Shown here piece by piece: positions 36,511 through 49,515 of a stretch of 64,000 nt of DNA. Source of the stretch: Populus alba (lineage: Eukaryota > Streptophyta > Magnoliopsida > Malpighiales > Salicaceae); NCBI RefSeq assembly GCF_005239225.2, contig NC_133284.1, forward strand, positions 54,009,416 through 54,073,415. The letters are read 5' to 3'. Within the stretch, counting starts at the first letter, position 1; every line of letters starts with the position of its first letter. Under the pieces are notes generated by a model. It was not told where the DNA came from, made no database searches, and was given only the letters and a program-made list of their open reading frames with translations. The translations under genes and the position numbers were made by a program.

Positions 36511-39500
36511 TTACTTCTTTCCACCCCCGGACACGTTGAACTTGAAGAATATTATGTCTCCATCTTGGACAACATATGTCTTTCCCTCCTGCTTATACTT
36601 CCCAGCAGCCTGAGCCAATTTGCAAGAGAAATTTAATTCGTCATAAAAAAGGTATCTACACGTAGCAAAACACTTCTGCATATATGGCAGCAGGGCATTT
36701 TGGAGCAATCGGGACATTTCAACCTTTCATTATCATTTATACAACCACAACCATACACTGCTCATCATGTTGCATGCTTTTAGCTTCTATGAAAGACAAT
36801 TAAATCTCATTCAGTTTCCTTTTTGCAATCTTTGAATTTCCCCTTGTTATAGCTATTACTCTGTCTAATTCCATCTCCACACAGTTACTAAGGAAAAATA
36901 TTGGAGCATGGAATACTCATTCAATCCCTGAGGTTTGCCAAGCAAATAAACAATGTTTTATTCAGAGCACATACCTTAACAGCTGACTCGCTACCAAGCT
37001 CCTTTAGATCATCAAATTTCATGACCTGATCATTGCCAGAAAATCCAAAAGTTAGAAATCTCAAGGCTAAAATTTTTTAGCAGCCACCAACAAAAATCAA
37101 ATATGCATCAAGACCATTAATTGACTCTGAAATTAGAAAGGGGCAGGGACAGTTAAGATTGAAAAGGGTAAAATTGACCAGTTTGTTAAAAAAACGTAAA
37201 TCAAAAGGCATGAACCAGGAACAAACCTCAGCGCATATAAATCCTCTCTCAAAATCAGTATGGATTGTCCCAGCAGCTTGAGGGGCCTTTGTCTGTCGTC
37301 TGATTTGCCAACATTTCACCTGCAAAAGCAAACAATTATGGACATTAGGCTAATTTATCAGAACAAAGGTTATAAATGGCTGGTTGGTAGAAGTTGTGCA
37401 ATAAACAGGAAGTAAATAAAACCATTCTGAAATGAGGCAACCATACAAAGAGAAATAATAACTCAGTATATAGGATAAAAAATGGGACATCGGGATAGTT
37501 TTTGATAAACAAAAGGTTATAAATGGTCTGCTGGTAGAAATAACTATGCCATTAATGGGAAGGACATTAATTGTAGTGGAAGAAGCATACGTGCACAGCA
37601 AAACCAACCCTGTAGGACCCAAGAAAACAAGGTCCCAAACCAGTTGTACCAGAGTGTTGCAAACAGGTTATGAAAACTAAGGAAGCTTGAAAATCACGAT
37701 CAAGTGGGAACTAGACAATAGTAACTGCTACTGATGCTGAAATAAACTCTCAAGTACTGGTGCAATCTGCTAGGACCTAACAATTCATCCCAAAGGCATA
37801 TATCCCAGGTTTGAGATGTTTCCCAAGAGAAAGCACACTTTTTTAAGGCCGCAAATCCAAGTCTCTGAGCATAACTTCCTAAATGATAGACAAAACTTGC
37901 AGCAATATTGTTTCTTAGGAAAATTTCAATTAATGAACTAGGATATTGTAATGTGATTGAGTCCACAATTAACAGGAAATTGCATATAAAAACACATTAT
38001 GTTTTTTTATTGTAAAAAATAAAAAAAGGGTATAGGTATCTGTTACCTCATCAGGGCCAGCAGTGAAAAAATATATGAGATTAATTGCTGAAAATCCAGT
38101 CTTTATGATCTTCGAAAGGGCACTGCAGCAAAGTGAGATTTGGTCAACAAAGCATAAAGTTATAAGAAAAAAAAAATTAAAAGTACATCACCTGTAAATA
38201 ACTATATTCTGCAGCACATCTCAACTTCAAGAAAAATACAAGGGGAAGGAGGGCGGGGATTAGTTTTTTTATTACCTAAACACAACTGTTTTTCTCTCAT
38301 ATGAGTATACAGATCTAAAGAGGAAAAAATAGTTAAAGATATCATACAAGCCACTGGCTCCTCAATACCAACCTTTGTACCTTGTTCTCCTCACAATATT
38401 TATCTGCTTCATGCGGTAGCATATCAGCAAGATTTCTCTCTAAGACGCAGCTGAAAGGAATAATGGTTTCACCCCCATGTTCCTGCACCCTAGGAAAGAA
38501 AACAATTGACTTATTCCTTTCGTAGAAAAACAACTAGAAGAGATATATTTTTGACAAGTCGATGGCAAGCATAGAATGATGGTGCTGGAATGCACTGTTG
38601 GAAGTTATATCATTATCAAGAAAAAAGAACAGGGTGATGTGCACATAAGCATGCTTTCTTTTCTTTAAATATGAGAAAAGCAGTTGTTAGTGTTATTGAT
38701 GTAAATTGTTGGGGTCCAAGAGCACCATATAAACATACAAGACAAATATTATGGACAATTACATACACGTGTGTGAGCATCAATCTGTTATGAGAGACAG
38801 AGAAGATTTGTGAATCATTAAATGTTGAAAGCAGCAATAAGTTGCTGCAAATGCTGTCAAGCATGACAACAAGCATACAAAGACTCACATAGGGAATGGG
38901 GTGACAAGAGTTCATATAAACATAGGTAGACTTGAGGAAAAAATTGGACATACCATGTGTGAATCTTGGGCAAAAATTTGTTCTTTTTTCTTTGGTAATC
39001 CCTTTCATTCATGTTAACCTGCAAAATGAATGCAAGTTTCACCAAGGAAGATCATTAAAACTTTCTATGAAGAGCCCGAGAAGGATAGGAGGGTAAAATA
39101 CTTACCAGGTAAACGACAGGCTTGGCAGTAAGCAGCTGAAAAGTATTCAATATCTCAATATCAGCAGCTTTCCAGTCTCCCAAGCGTACATCTTTCTCTT
39201 CCTCAAGCCATGCCTTGACCTAACATGCACCGTCATTGCTTGACATCAGTTACAAGAACAAGCCAGTAGTTGTCAGAAAAGGAATAAGCCAGCAGTCCCT
39301 TATTGACCATTGCAAATGAAGAAGAAACCTGTAGCCGGACCTCTCAAACCAACATGAATAGATGAAGATTCAAGCTCAGATATTATCCAAAGTTCCAGAC
39401 CACAAAACTACATACCCTTTGACACATCTCCATTTCTATTTTCAACTGCTTATCATTGCTCCTCTTCATGCTCTTTTCAACATCCTCTATCCTCCTTTCA

Positions 39501-41020
39501 ATGAACTCTATATCCTACAATAATGTCGCAAAGAATATAAAAAACTGCTTCACCTCAACTGAAAAGTTTCACAGTAAATGACCAAAAATATGTTACAGGA
39601 CGACAATATTTAACTGCCAAACAGCATCAGTGTATCCATAACATACCTTCAGTCTGAGCTCCGCACTAATAACCTCGAGATCTCTAACCGGATCCACAAT
39701 GTCATCAACATGTATAATATCTGGATCCTCAAAAGCTCCTATTAAACATGCATAGATACAAAGAGTTAATTCCACTTCAAGTGCACTTAACATCAAGTAC
39801 AAAAGGCAGAGAAAAAAATGTCAAGTATTAGGTTCCAATCCTATTTCTGATTTCTAATATAACTCCAACATTAAACAGTTAACTCTATCCATGGAAAGGA
39901 AAGGAAAGCACCATGTTCCTTATTCCCCTCTCTGACACATGTGCAATAGTGGTTCTGCTATCAAAATCAGACATTAACCGCATTATTGAAGTGATAGAGA
40001 CCCAATTCTCATACAAAAAGTTAGAAGTCTTACGCAAAACATGAAAAATTCCATCAACAGCACGGATATGAGACAAGAAACTGTTTCCCAGCCCTTGACC
40101 TGCATGTGCACCTCTAACCAATCCAGCAATATCATGAATTTCCAAGAATGCTGAAACCTGACCATTAAAACATTTCAATATTTAGCAGCCCTCGATAAAT
40201 TGTCATTTTCTTCACTTTCCCCTCCTATTTTCAATCAACTCTATGTGTTTCTTTATTTCCTTCTTCAACAATAGAAACCATGTTAAATCCAGCAAACTCA
40301 TAACAACCAACTCAAATTGAAGTTATATTTGCACTGGTTACGTTAGTACATAAAACCCACAATAACAATCATAGAATTAAAACCCTTTAGAATATATTGA
40401 ATATAAAGTACTTAGATAAAAGAACAGCACAAAATGTAACTAATCAACACCAACAAAAAACAGAGACTTCTAAATATAAAATTTTATCTCTTTAAAAAAA
40501 CCCCAGTAATAAATTCTCATTGTTTTCACTTCTACTTCTACCCATATTTCAACCAACTCTATCCATTTTCACTTCATAATTCAACAATTAGAGCATGCTT
40601 AATCAGTCAAATTCATTAAAAAAAAACACTAAAAATTAAGGCTCCAAATAAGGCGGAATTTAACAGCTTGAAGTCCACAAACCTCGCTTTTCGGCTTGAA
40701 CAGCTGGCAAAGCCACTCAAATCTCTCATCAGGAATATTAACCCTAGCCTCATTAGGTTCAATAGTGCAAAACGGGAAATTCTCAGCTGGTATTGACATC
40801 TTTGTCAGCGTATTAAAAAGGGTCGATTTCCCTACATTCGGCAATCCAACCTGACAAAAAATAATAATTTTACACATAAAAACACGAAAAGGAGGTCAAA
40901 ATATGGAAAAATAGAGGGGAAAAGAGAAATTACAATGCCGATCTTGAGGTGAGAAGAGAATCGGCCGAGAATCGGTCTCTCGGACGGCGCTTCTTTCGAT
41001 TTTGAGGCTTTTGGCGGCAT
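36511..41020 (-). CDS. OLA1: Obg-like ATPase 1 (YchF family)
   Basis: Twelve exons: 41020-40934, 40850-40683, 40157-40034, 39738-39647, 39514-39416, 39219-39106, 39018-38954, 38489-38373, 38122-38047, 37319-37227, 37025-36975, 36609-36511. They total 1,185 bases, 394 codons, the same as Arabidopsis OLA1. YchF proteins are translation-associated P-loop NTPases that prefer ATP; in plants OLA1 affects stress tolerance. The Walker A motif GLPNVGKS is at residues 31-38. The specificity motif is NMNE instead of NKxD, explaining ATP preference. The C-terminal TGS domain includes [11 protein letters not shown] and [14 protein letters not shown], and the protein ends NVSGGGKK. Exon 8 ends at CAAAG/GTTGG (38373), which keeps frame; an earlier GT at 38380 would not. 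It reads KVQSALSK where Arabidopsis has KLQSALPR. Confidence 0.96.
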
Positions 41021-43860
41021 GTTTTGGGAGAGAGGGATTTGATTTAGGGTTTTAGAGAGCTGAAACAGTGAGGGAGTGGTCAGTGGTGATGTTAGGGTGA
41101 AGAAGTGGCAGAAATGGGACTGAATTGGGCTTTAGTTAGATTTGTATGGGCCTTTTGGAATGAGCCCAGTTAGTAATATTTAAATCCAAGTTGTGATCTG
41201 CTGAGGATGGGTCCCTCACAGGGTGGATAAAAAACAGTTTCGTTAAAAAAAAAAAAACAAATTAAAGCAACACTTATTTTATATATAAAAAATAGTCAAA
41301 ATAAATTTTAATTAGATTATAAATTAGCTCATTAAATTGACATGTCATCAAGTTGGAAGCAAGACTACAATAGTGTTTGACTATATTTTAACCTGTGTTT
41401 CGTTAAATTTGCATGGTTAAATTACTATCATGCCCTTGTAGACAGTAATTATCAACTTACAACAAGGAGCATTTTCATCTTGTATGAGTTAGTTACACGA
41501 TAAAATTATCACACTGTCCTTTAGGCTTTAACTAGACCACAAGTTATGTGTGTTGTTAACTTATATTTTTACGGGACAGTATTATTTTTTTAACTTATTT
41601 ATTAATGTAGCTTATTTTAAAAAATTATATTGCCAATTTAATTAAAGTTTAACTTGAATTTCTCTTACTTATTGACACAAAATCTAGGTGTGTCTGTGTG
41701 AACTTTTTGTTTTTAGATGGGGTTTGAAAGTATGATTATAATTATTTTTTAAAGTGTTTTTTATTTAAAAAATATTAAAATAATATTTTTTAAAATTATT
41801 TTTAATATTAACATATCAAAATATATGAAAATATTAAAAGCATTAATTTGAAGTAAATAAAAAAATAAAATAAATTTAAATTTTTTAAACATATTTTTAA
41901 AACACAAAATAAATATGCTGTCATTAATCAAGCAATGGGTGCAATAGACCAAATCCGTAGTTTAAATACTACCTCTTGCATTTCCATCTCATGCTTGTGG
42001 GCGACGTTAACGAGTGTGTTAGTAATTTTTTATTTTTCGGGGTAAAATATGGAGCAGAGAAACAAGGAAATTAACCAAAACAACTATAGGGCACAAGCTT
42101 TCCAATTACAGTTTTAAGACCCAGCCCAGTTCAAGACGGGGGTTTCGGGTTTTGACTGAATTAGTCAGGTTAAATTTTTTTTTAAAAAAATCAAAATGAC
42201 GTCATTTTAGTAAAAAAAAAAAAAAAAATTAAAAGTCAACGAGTTTGCGGTCAGGTCTTATCGGGTCACATCCAGTTTTTTTTTTTCTTTATTTTTTTTT
42301 TCAATCCGACTCGATTCTAATCCCAGATCAGCCAGGTCCTGGCGCAACCCACCGGGATGGGCTAAATTTCAAAACTATACTCCCAATCTAAACATGATAT
42401 AATTTTTACCCGATAATTCCCATATCTCTCAAATCAATTTATCATGATCAAGCTGAGAATTTGGACTCCGAATTAGTATTAAAATCCCATGAAAAAACTT
42501 CCAAATGAGGAAAAGAATAAAAATCTTACGTGGCTAGACTTCTAGAAACAACTAGATAAAAAGCGAGACTCACCATGAAGGCATGAACAAGCAACGAATA
42601 TGCTTGATGATGTTTGGAACGAGCCCCACTATATTTGAACTTTTCGAAGGCAGGTAGGAGTCGATAATAGTCTGCATTATATTTTTTTATTTATCATGTT
42701 CTCAAACCAATTGGTTCAATCAAATTACAAAAAATTTCTTATTTATTTAAAAATATAACCACTTCATTTTTCTTGTCAGAAAAAAAAATTAGTATGGCTC
42801 ACAACTTACAAGGGCCATCAATCTACTATGTGTAATATATATATATATTATAAAATATATTATTTATGAACTTTGGTTCATAATTGAGTAGTAATAAGAA
42901 GTTGATTCATGTACGATAACATCGAAGTATAAATATTATTTATTGTAATTTTTTTTAGTAACAAAGGTATTTAAATTAATTTGTATATATCTTAATTAAT
43001 TTTATGGGTCTTAAAATTAACAAATATATAAGTCTTTAGCAGCCTTAAAGTTTGTGAAACTCGAACTAGTAATCTTTAAAAAATAAACTTAAAGTTTGAC
43101 CGGTTAGATTATACTTTTTAAAATTATTTCTATATGCATCAAAGTGATGTTTAAGTGTGTGTGAAAAAATAACACATACATATACACATACTTAAAATTA
43201 ATTCTAGATTATTGATATAACATTATGTTCATGCTCCCAGCATCTCTCAAATCAATATATTATGACCAAGCTAAGAATTTGTACTCCTAATTATTATCAA
43301 AATCCCATGTAAAAACATCCTAATTAATCCAAATTAGGAAAAGAAAATGCCAAAATCCTGTGTTGTTAATTAGACTTCTTGAAACAATGACCGCGAAACC
43401 CAATCAAAACCCAAAAAGCAATACCAGCCATCTACTACAAACCAACTCATGATTTTTTTTATTACTGGGAAATAAAAAGAAGAAATTTTTTTAAATTTCA
43501 CTCCATGTAAAAGAGTGCATTTCACTTCCATCCTTATTTTTAAACAGCTAGTGAAATCCAACTTTTTTTTTTAAATATCTCTTTCGTCTTTCTCTTATCT
43601 TTCGTTATAAAAGCTCCTAATACAAATAACCCAATCTCTTAAAATCGAGGAATATAATCTTGAAAATAGTGAGAATTGAAGAAGATGATGGATGTAAACG
43701 CTACAATTAATAAGGAAAAGGTATCTAAGAAAATCAAGGGTGCAAATCGAATTTCCCAAAACTATAGTAACCAAAGCGCACTTTTAATTTCCCCCTGGCT
43801 ATTATAATAAAGAGATATCTAAAAATAAGAAAAAGAGGATCAGGGGTGGGGGCAAGCAAT
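41021..43860. other. Intergenic region between OLA1 and HSP90
   Basis: Divergent promoter region. Bases 41,021-41,200 are the OLA1 leader side. An AT-rich MITE-like copy lies at about 41,740-41,930. Bases 42,100-42,380 hold a GC-richer tract with CGGGTTTTGACTG and CAACCCACCGGGATGGG, of a style common in dispersed repeats. The rest is AT-rich. No gene is supported. Confidence 0.55.
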
Positions 43861-43874
43861 AGAAGGATCTAGAA
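43861..43874 (+). promoter_or_regulatory. Candidate heat-shock element of HSP90
   Basis: AGAAGGATCTAGAA contains GAA-NN-ATC-NN-GAA, one mismatch from the three-unit HSE (GAANNTTCNNGAA). It lies 11 bases upstream of the TATA box and 119 bases upstream of the HSP90 ATG. Proposed binding site for heat-shock factor; inference from motif and position. Confidence 0.5.
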
Positions 43875-43884
43875 ACCCTAGCAA

Positions 43885-43892
43885 TATATAAA
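43885..43892 (+). promoter_or_regulatory. TATA box of HSP90
   Basis: TATATAAA, about 100 bases upstream of the ATG at 43,993, with a CT-rich leader following (CACTCTCTTGATCCCC, TTCTCTCTTATTTGCTCTC). Spacing suits a plant core promoter with a leader of about 70 bases. Confidence 0.6.
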
Positions 43893-43992
43893 CACTCCTT
43901 AACCCCTACGCTAGCAGCCTCACTCTCTTGATCCCCAGTCCCTTTCTCTCTTATTTGCTCTCTGAAATAATTTAGGGTTCTTATTAAGAGCG

Positions 43993-46718
43993 ATGGCGGA
44001 TGTGGAGACGTTTGCTTTCCAAGCCGAGATCAACCAGCTCTTGAGCTTGATCATCAATACTTTCTACAGCAACAAGGAGATCTTTCTCCGTGAACTTATC
44101 AGCAATGCCTCTGATGTACGTTATAACTTCCCTCTCTCTGTATCCTTTGTTAACTACGCTGTCTTTTTTTTGTCAAGATTAAGATTCTCTTTTTGTTTGT
44201 TGTTGATGATTCTGATTTTCTTTTACGGCTCAAGAGATTTTATATATTGTAGATGATTTTGTTTGCTTGTTGTTGATGATTCTGATTTTTTTAGGGTTTA
44301 AGAGATTCTAGCATGTTGTTGATGATTGATTAGTTAATGATGTTATGTGTTTTATGTACTCTTGAATTTTGTTTGTGTGAATTCGGGTGGTTTGTTGGGC
44401 TACAATCGTGGGTTATTGTAGATGCTGGAAAGAAGGGATTGATGTGGTAGTGGGAATGTGTTTTAATTGGTATTAGGTTTTGTTGGTGTGTGATGGCTTG
44501 TTTGACATGTTGTGATTTTGGAGGTGGTTAATTAAGTTGATAAATAGTGGTTTTATTAAAGTAGTTTATAGTCTTGAGCTTTGGAAACTTGTTTGGTTGT
44601 AGATCAGGATTGATTGTGATGGGTTTTTGATTGATTGGATTATATGGTGCTTTGATTTCAGGCATTGGACAAAATTAGGTTTGAGAGCTTGACAGACAAG
44701 AGCAAGCTCGATTCCCAGCCTGAGCTTTTCATCCACATTATTCCTGACAAGACCAGCAACACGTTGACCATCATTGATAGTGGTGTCGGCATGACCAAGG
44801 CTGGTGAGTGGTTTTTCCCATAAAATTGTTTGTTTCGTGTTATCGATTGCTTGCTTTGCTAATGCTGATTTTGCTGTTCACAGATTTGGTTAACAATCTT
44901 GGTACCATTGCCCGGTCTGGAACCAAAGAGTTCATGGAGGCATTAGCTGCTGGAGCTGATGTGAGCATGATTGGACAATTTGGTGTTGGTTTCTACTCAG
45001 CATATTTGGTTGCAGAGAAGGTGATTGTGACCTCAAAGCACAATGATGATGAGCAGTATGTGTGGGAGTCTCAAGCTGGTGGGTCATTCACTGTCACCAG
45101 AGACAACTCTGGGGAGCCCCTTGGCAGGGGTACAAAGATCGTTCTCTATCTCAAGGAGGACCAGCTTGAGTATCTTGAGGAGCGCCGCCTCAAGGATTTG
45201 GTCAAGAAGCACTCTGAGTTCATCAGCTACCCAATCTCCCTCTGGATTGAGAAGACTACTGAGAAGGAGATTTCTGATGATGAGGATGAAGAAGAAAAGA
45301 AGGATGAGGAAGGAAAGGTAGAGGATGTCGATGAAGAGAAGGAGAAGGAAGAGAAGAAAAAGAAGAAGATCAAGGAGGTGTCCCATGAGTGGTCTTTGGT
45401 GAACAAGCAGAAACCCATCTGGATGAGGAAGCCTGATGAGATTACCAAGGAGGAGTATGCTGCTTTCTACAAGAGCCTTACCAATGACTGGGAGGAGCAC
45501 TTGGCTGTCAAGCACTTTTCAGTTGAGGGACAGCTTGAGTTCAAGGCCATCCTCTTTGTTCCCAAGAGGGCTCCTTTTGATCTCTTTGACACAAAGAAGA
45601 AGCCCAACAATATCAAGCTCTATGTCCGTCGTGTATTCATCATGGACAACTGTGAGGATTTGATTCCCGAGTACCTTAGCTTTGTCAAGGGTATTGTGGA
45701 TTCAGAGGATCTTCCTCTCAACATCTCCAGAGAAATGCTGCAGCAAAACAAGATCCTCAAAGTCATCCGCAAGAACTTGGTGAAGAAATGCCTTGAGCTC
45801 TTCTTTGAGATTGCTGAAAACAAGGAAGATTACAACAAGTTTTACGAGGCCTTCTCTAAGAACCTCAAGCTTGGCATCCATGAGGATTCCCAGAACAAGT
45901 CAAAGCTTGCTGAGTTGCTCAGATATCACTCTACTAAGAGTGGAGACGAGCTGACTAGCTTGAAAGACTACGTGACAAGGATGAAGGAGGGCCAGAGTGA
46001 CATTTACTACATCACTGGTGAGAGCAAGAAGGCTGTTGAGAACTCTCCGTTCCTTGAGAAGTTGAAGAAGAAGGGCTATGAAGTTCTCTACATGGTTGAC
46101 GCCATTGATGAGTATGCAGTGGGCCAGCTCAAGGAATTTGAGGGCAAGAAGCTTGTCTCTGCAACCAAGGAGGGCTTGAAGCTTGAAGAGACTGAAGATG
46201 AGAAGCAAAAGCAGGAAGAATTGAAGCAAAAGTTTGAGGGTCTGTGCAAGGTTATCAAGGATGTGCTGGGAGACAAGGTTGAGAAGGTTGTGGTGTCTGA
46301 CCGCGTCGTTGATTCTCCTTGCTGTTTGGTGACCGGTGAGTATGGCTGGACTGCCAACATGGAGAGAATCATGAGGGCTCAAGCCTTGAGGGACAGCAGC
46401 ATGGCTGGGTACATGTCGAGCAAGAAGACCATGGAGATCAACCCCGAGAACCCCATCATGGAGGAGCTCAGGAAAAGAGCTGATGCTGATAAGAACGACA
46501 AGTCTGTGAAGGACCTTGTTCTCCTCCTCTTTGAGACTGCACTTCTGACCTCTGGTTTCAGTCTAGATGAACCCAACACCTTTGGCAACAGAATTCACAG
46601 GATGCTGAAGCTGGGCTTGAGCATTGACGAGGATGCTGTTGAAGCCGATGCTGAAATGCCCCCATTGGAAGAAGCCGATGCCGACGCAGAGGGCAGCAAG
46701 ATGGAGGAAGTCGATTAA
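43993..46718 (+). CDS. HSP90: Cytosolic heat shock protein 90
   Basis: Three exons: 43993-44115, 44662-44803, 44884-46718. They total 2,100 bases, 699 codons, the length of plant cytosolic HSP90.2-type proteins. It is an ATP-dependent dimeric chaperone for kinases, hormone receptors and resistance proteins. Exon 1 ends within the family signature [15 protein letters not shown], which continues in exon 2 as [10 protein letters not shown]. The ATP-lid glycine motif is [18 protein letters not shown] charged Asp/Glu/Lys linker follows ([14 protein letters not shown]), then the middle domain, and the C-terminus ends MEEVD, the TPR co-chaperone docking signal that marks the cytosolic form. No ER or plastid targeting sequence is present. 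The likely HSE and TATA box lie just upstream. The 3' end and UTR were duplicated to 34.2-34.7 kb. Confidence 0.97.
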
Positions 46719-47029
46719 GAGGCGGCATTTTAAAGTTTCTCTCGATAGTTTTATTCTTAATGTTTGTGGTACTCTCTAGTTATATTTTTCTCCCTGCCTC
46801 CACTCCAGGGGGTTTTGGATAATTTTGGGAGCTTTGCTTTGAAACTATGTTTTTCGGCATTTTATTAAAAGTTTTTTACGCAGTGAGGTTCTAAAGAATT
46901 AGCTTGGATTATGACATGCATCGCTGAGTTTGTGTTTGATGGACCCAAGTGAGTCGTTAACTCGGATAAGAAGTCTCAGTTTTGTTATTAAATTGATTTG
47001 ATTTAGGACTAACGTGATGATCAAAACTC
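46719..47029 (+). other. HSP90 3' UTR and flank
   Basis: Bases up to about 46,995 are shared with the HSP90 fragment at 34.4-34.65 kb, which marks the 3' extent of the duplicated unit. No separate gene. Confidence 0.7.
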
Positions 47030-47460
47030 AAGACACCACCATGTGCTTTTCAAAACAGATCCACTTAACAAGTATTCGTCCCCTCGTAAAAATTACAGCG
47101 AGAGAAATATAAAATTTGAAGTGCCTCGAATATATATTTAATTCCGAATGCTCTTTATCTCCTAAGAAACCTAGAAAAGCAAGAAAGCCGAATAAGAAAA
47201 ATCCACCTGACCAGTTTCCTCCACCCCCACCACGGCCGAGGTGGGAGTCCAGGCCCTCCACCATCGAGATGTGATGTCGTGGTTGGTTCTGGAGTTTAAT
47301 TAACCAGTTCGGGTCATCTCACTAAGCAATTTGGCGATTCAGTTCAATATGCAAGGGGCTATTGCCTCGTACAGGAGCCATGGTAACTGTAGGCGTCTCT
47401 TTGAGAACAGTTTGCGTTTGCCCTGAAGCAGAGCATCTTGCATTCTGCAGGATTAAGCAG
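47030..47460 (-). pseudogene. Possible remnant of a small glycine-rich plastid membrane protein
   Basis: Two minus-strand pieces read like one protein. At 47,445-47,345, after a possible acceptor CTGCAG, the frame gives NARCSASGQTQTVLKETP, resembling a plastid transit region. At 47,260-47,130 two frames give LDGGGPGLPPRP and then GRGGGGGNWSGGFFLFGFLA plus FLGFLGDKE, a glycine run followed by a hydrophobic helix. The frames differ by one base and stops lie between the pieces, so the copy looks broken. I recall a similar layout in small chloroplast proteins such as YELLOW LEAF1-like ones, but cannot confirm the family. An expressed gene with unusual exons is not excluded. Confidence 0.35.
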
Positions 47461-49515
47461 GCAACTTTCAAATTCCATATTCAGCCCGTGTTTGTTTGTT
47501 AAAAAGTAACAAGTAGTTTTTTTTGTGAAAAATACTTTCATTAAAAAAATAAATTTTTTAAAATTGAATTATTTTCTGATATTTGATAATATTATATAAA
47601 ATAAATTATAAAATATTTTTTAATATTTGATTATGTTATAGAAAATGAGTTGAAAAATAAACTTATTGATGTTTTTTTTTTAATTTATTAAAACAATGAG
47701 GAATAAATCTTACAAATTAAAAAGTTGAATAAGAATGAAATTGAAAAAAAAAATCTAATTTGATAAATTATCTCAAATAAAATAAATAAAATCTAATAGA
47801 TAAAAAGGTTGAAAAATAATGAAATTAAAGAAAATTATAATTTTATAAATTATTTCAAATAAAATAAATAACATTCAAAAGAATGAGGACTAAATCAGAT
47901 AGATAAAAAATTTTAATTAAAAAATGATAAGAGAAGCAAATAATAAAAATAAAAATGAGGATAAAAGTTAATATAAAAATCAAATTAAATCAAATTTCGA
48001 GGGATGAAATTGAAGAAAAAAAAAGATTTAAAACAAATATATAGCAATCAAAAGTTTAAAGATCAAATTTGATATAATCAGCAAATAACATGACATTTTT
48101 AAAATTTTCACAACTTCTAAAAAAATGTTTTTTGCCCAAAATAAAAGAAAAATATTTTTATGAAAATCAAACCAAATTTTTCTTTGATTGGAAAATATTT
48201 TTCGTTGATCAATTTTTTTAATGACAATCAAACATAAAAAAAATTCAGAAAATAGTTTTCAGAAAATCACTTACATCAAACTCCTCTATTCCTGAGCATT
48301 TTAGTAACAAAAAAACCTTACAGAAATGAATGTTCAGCATCTCTGCGCATGTAATGCATATGATTTGTATTGGCATGGTTTCTCTAACATCTACATTTGC
48401 ACTTGTTTATTACAATACCAGATCATGCATTCTTCTAAACCAATAACCTAAAAAAACTTGAAAATGAACATGTCAACCGAGTCTTTCTTTGCCAAGTCTT
48501 TTGCATGGTTACCTTGCAATATCCTTTCTCCTCGTGCAAACTTGCACATCTCAAACAAACTAAGGCAACAAGAAATTCAGACAGCCATACTCATATATCC
48601 CAAGTTCCAATGGCAAGTTTTAACTTTCCAACCTAGGGCAGCAACAAAATTACAGGCTTCTTGCTTTAAAAAGCTATTATAGGGCCATTTCCTGCTTGCT
48701 TAATTTGGCCCTTGCATTGATCCCCTGTCTTCACTGCATGCAAAATATTACAAATCGCCCATAACCAATCTAATAACCTGATAAATTAGCCCGAATTTTC
48801 CATCATCATGATCATGATCATGTACAAGGGCAGAAGCTGCTTGCAAAAAGGAGAACTGTTAGGACTCTTGGGGGATAAACTTGATCCAAAACATTTATGA
48901 GAATCATCAGGGATCTTGGAGGACATAATTGATGCATTGCAAGGGAACATCAACAAACCAAAGTTAAGCATTACATATTGATCCTTCTGAAAAGGATGGC
49001 CAAACCGAAACTAGGGGCGGAGGAGGAATGGGGATCCATAACCATTACATATTGTTGATTCATGCTGTGTGTTTAAGCTCACAATTCAACAAATAACTCA
49101 GTACTGTACAGCGCTCAGTAGCTAAGCATCGTTCTCAGATATATATATTTACTGTATTGTACTTCTCAACACGGGACACCATTTTTTGGCCACTTTGGCT
49201 GGACATGGATGTGATGGTTAATGGGGCTGGTTCCATGGATGCAGAAGAGAAATAGGGTATGACGTAATGCACTCTCAACGTTCCAAATAGACATAATTAA
49301 ATAAAACTTATGGAGGAGTTGAAGGCAGTTTGAACTACTGACCATGGTCTTCTTTAATCAAGGAAAAAGGTGTATGATCTCATAACTAAATAAAACTTCT
49401 GCACACAGTATTTGATTTTCATCAATACAGCAGAGCTTAACGAAATTTTCCTTGGCACCAGGGAACATATATATTCATCAAGGTTCTTTTAACAAATATT
49501 CAATCATGATTCATG
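47461..49515. other. Spacer between HSP90 and the PPR gene
   Basis: Bases 47,500-48,280 are A/T-rich with repeated GAAATTGAA / ATTTGATAAATTATTTCAA phrases, probably a degenerate dispersed repeat. Bases 48,280-49,300 have more balanced composition but no recognisable coding region. The last 200 bases are probably PPR 3' UTR. Confidence 0.5.

Noticed and set aside
45084..46588. Several minus-strand frames of 69-160 residues
   Set aside because: Antisense shadows of the GC-richer HSP90 exon 3.
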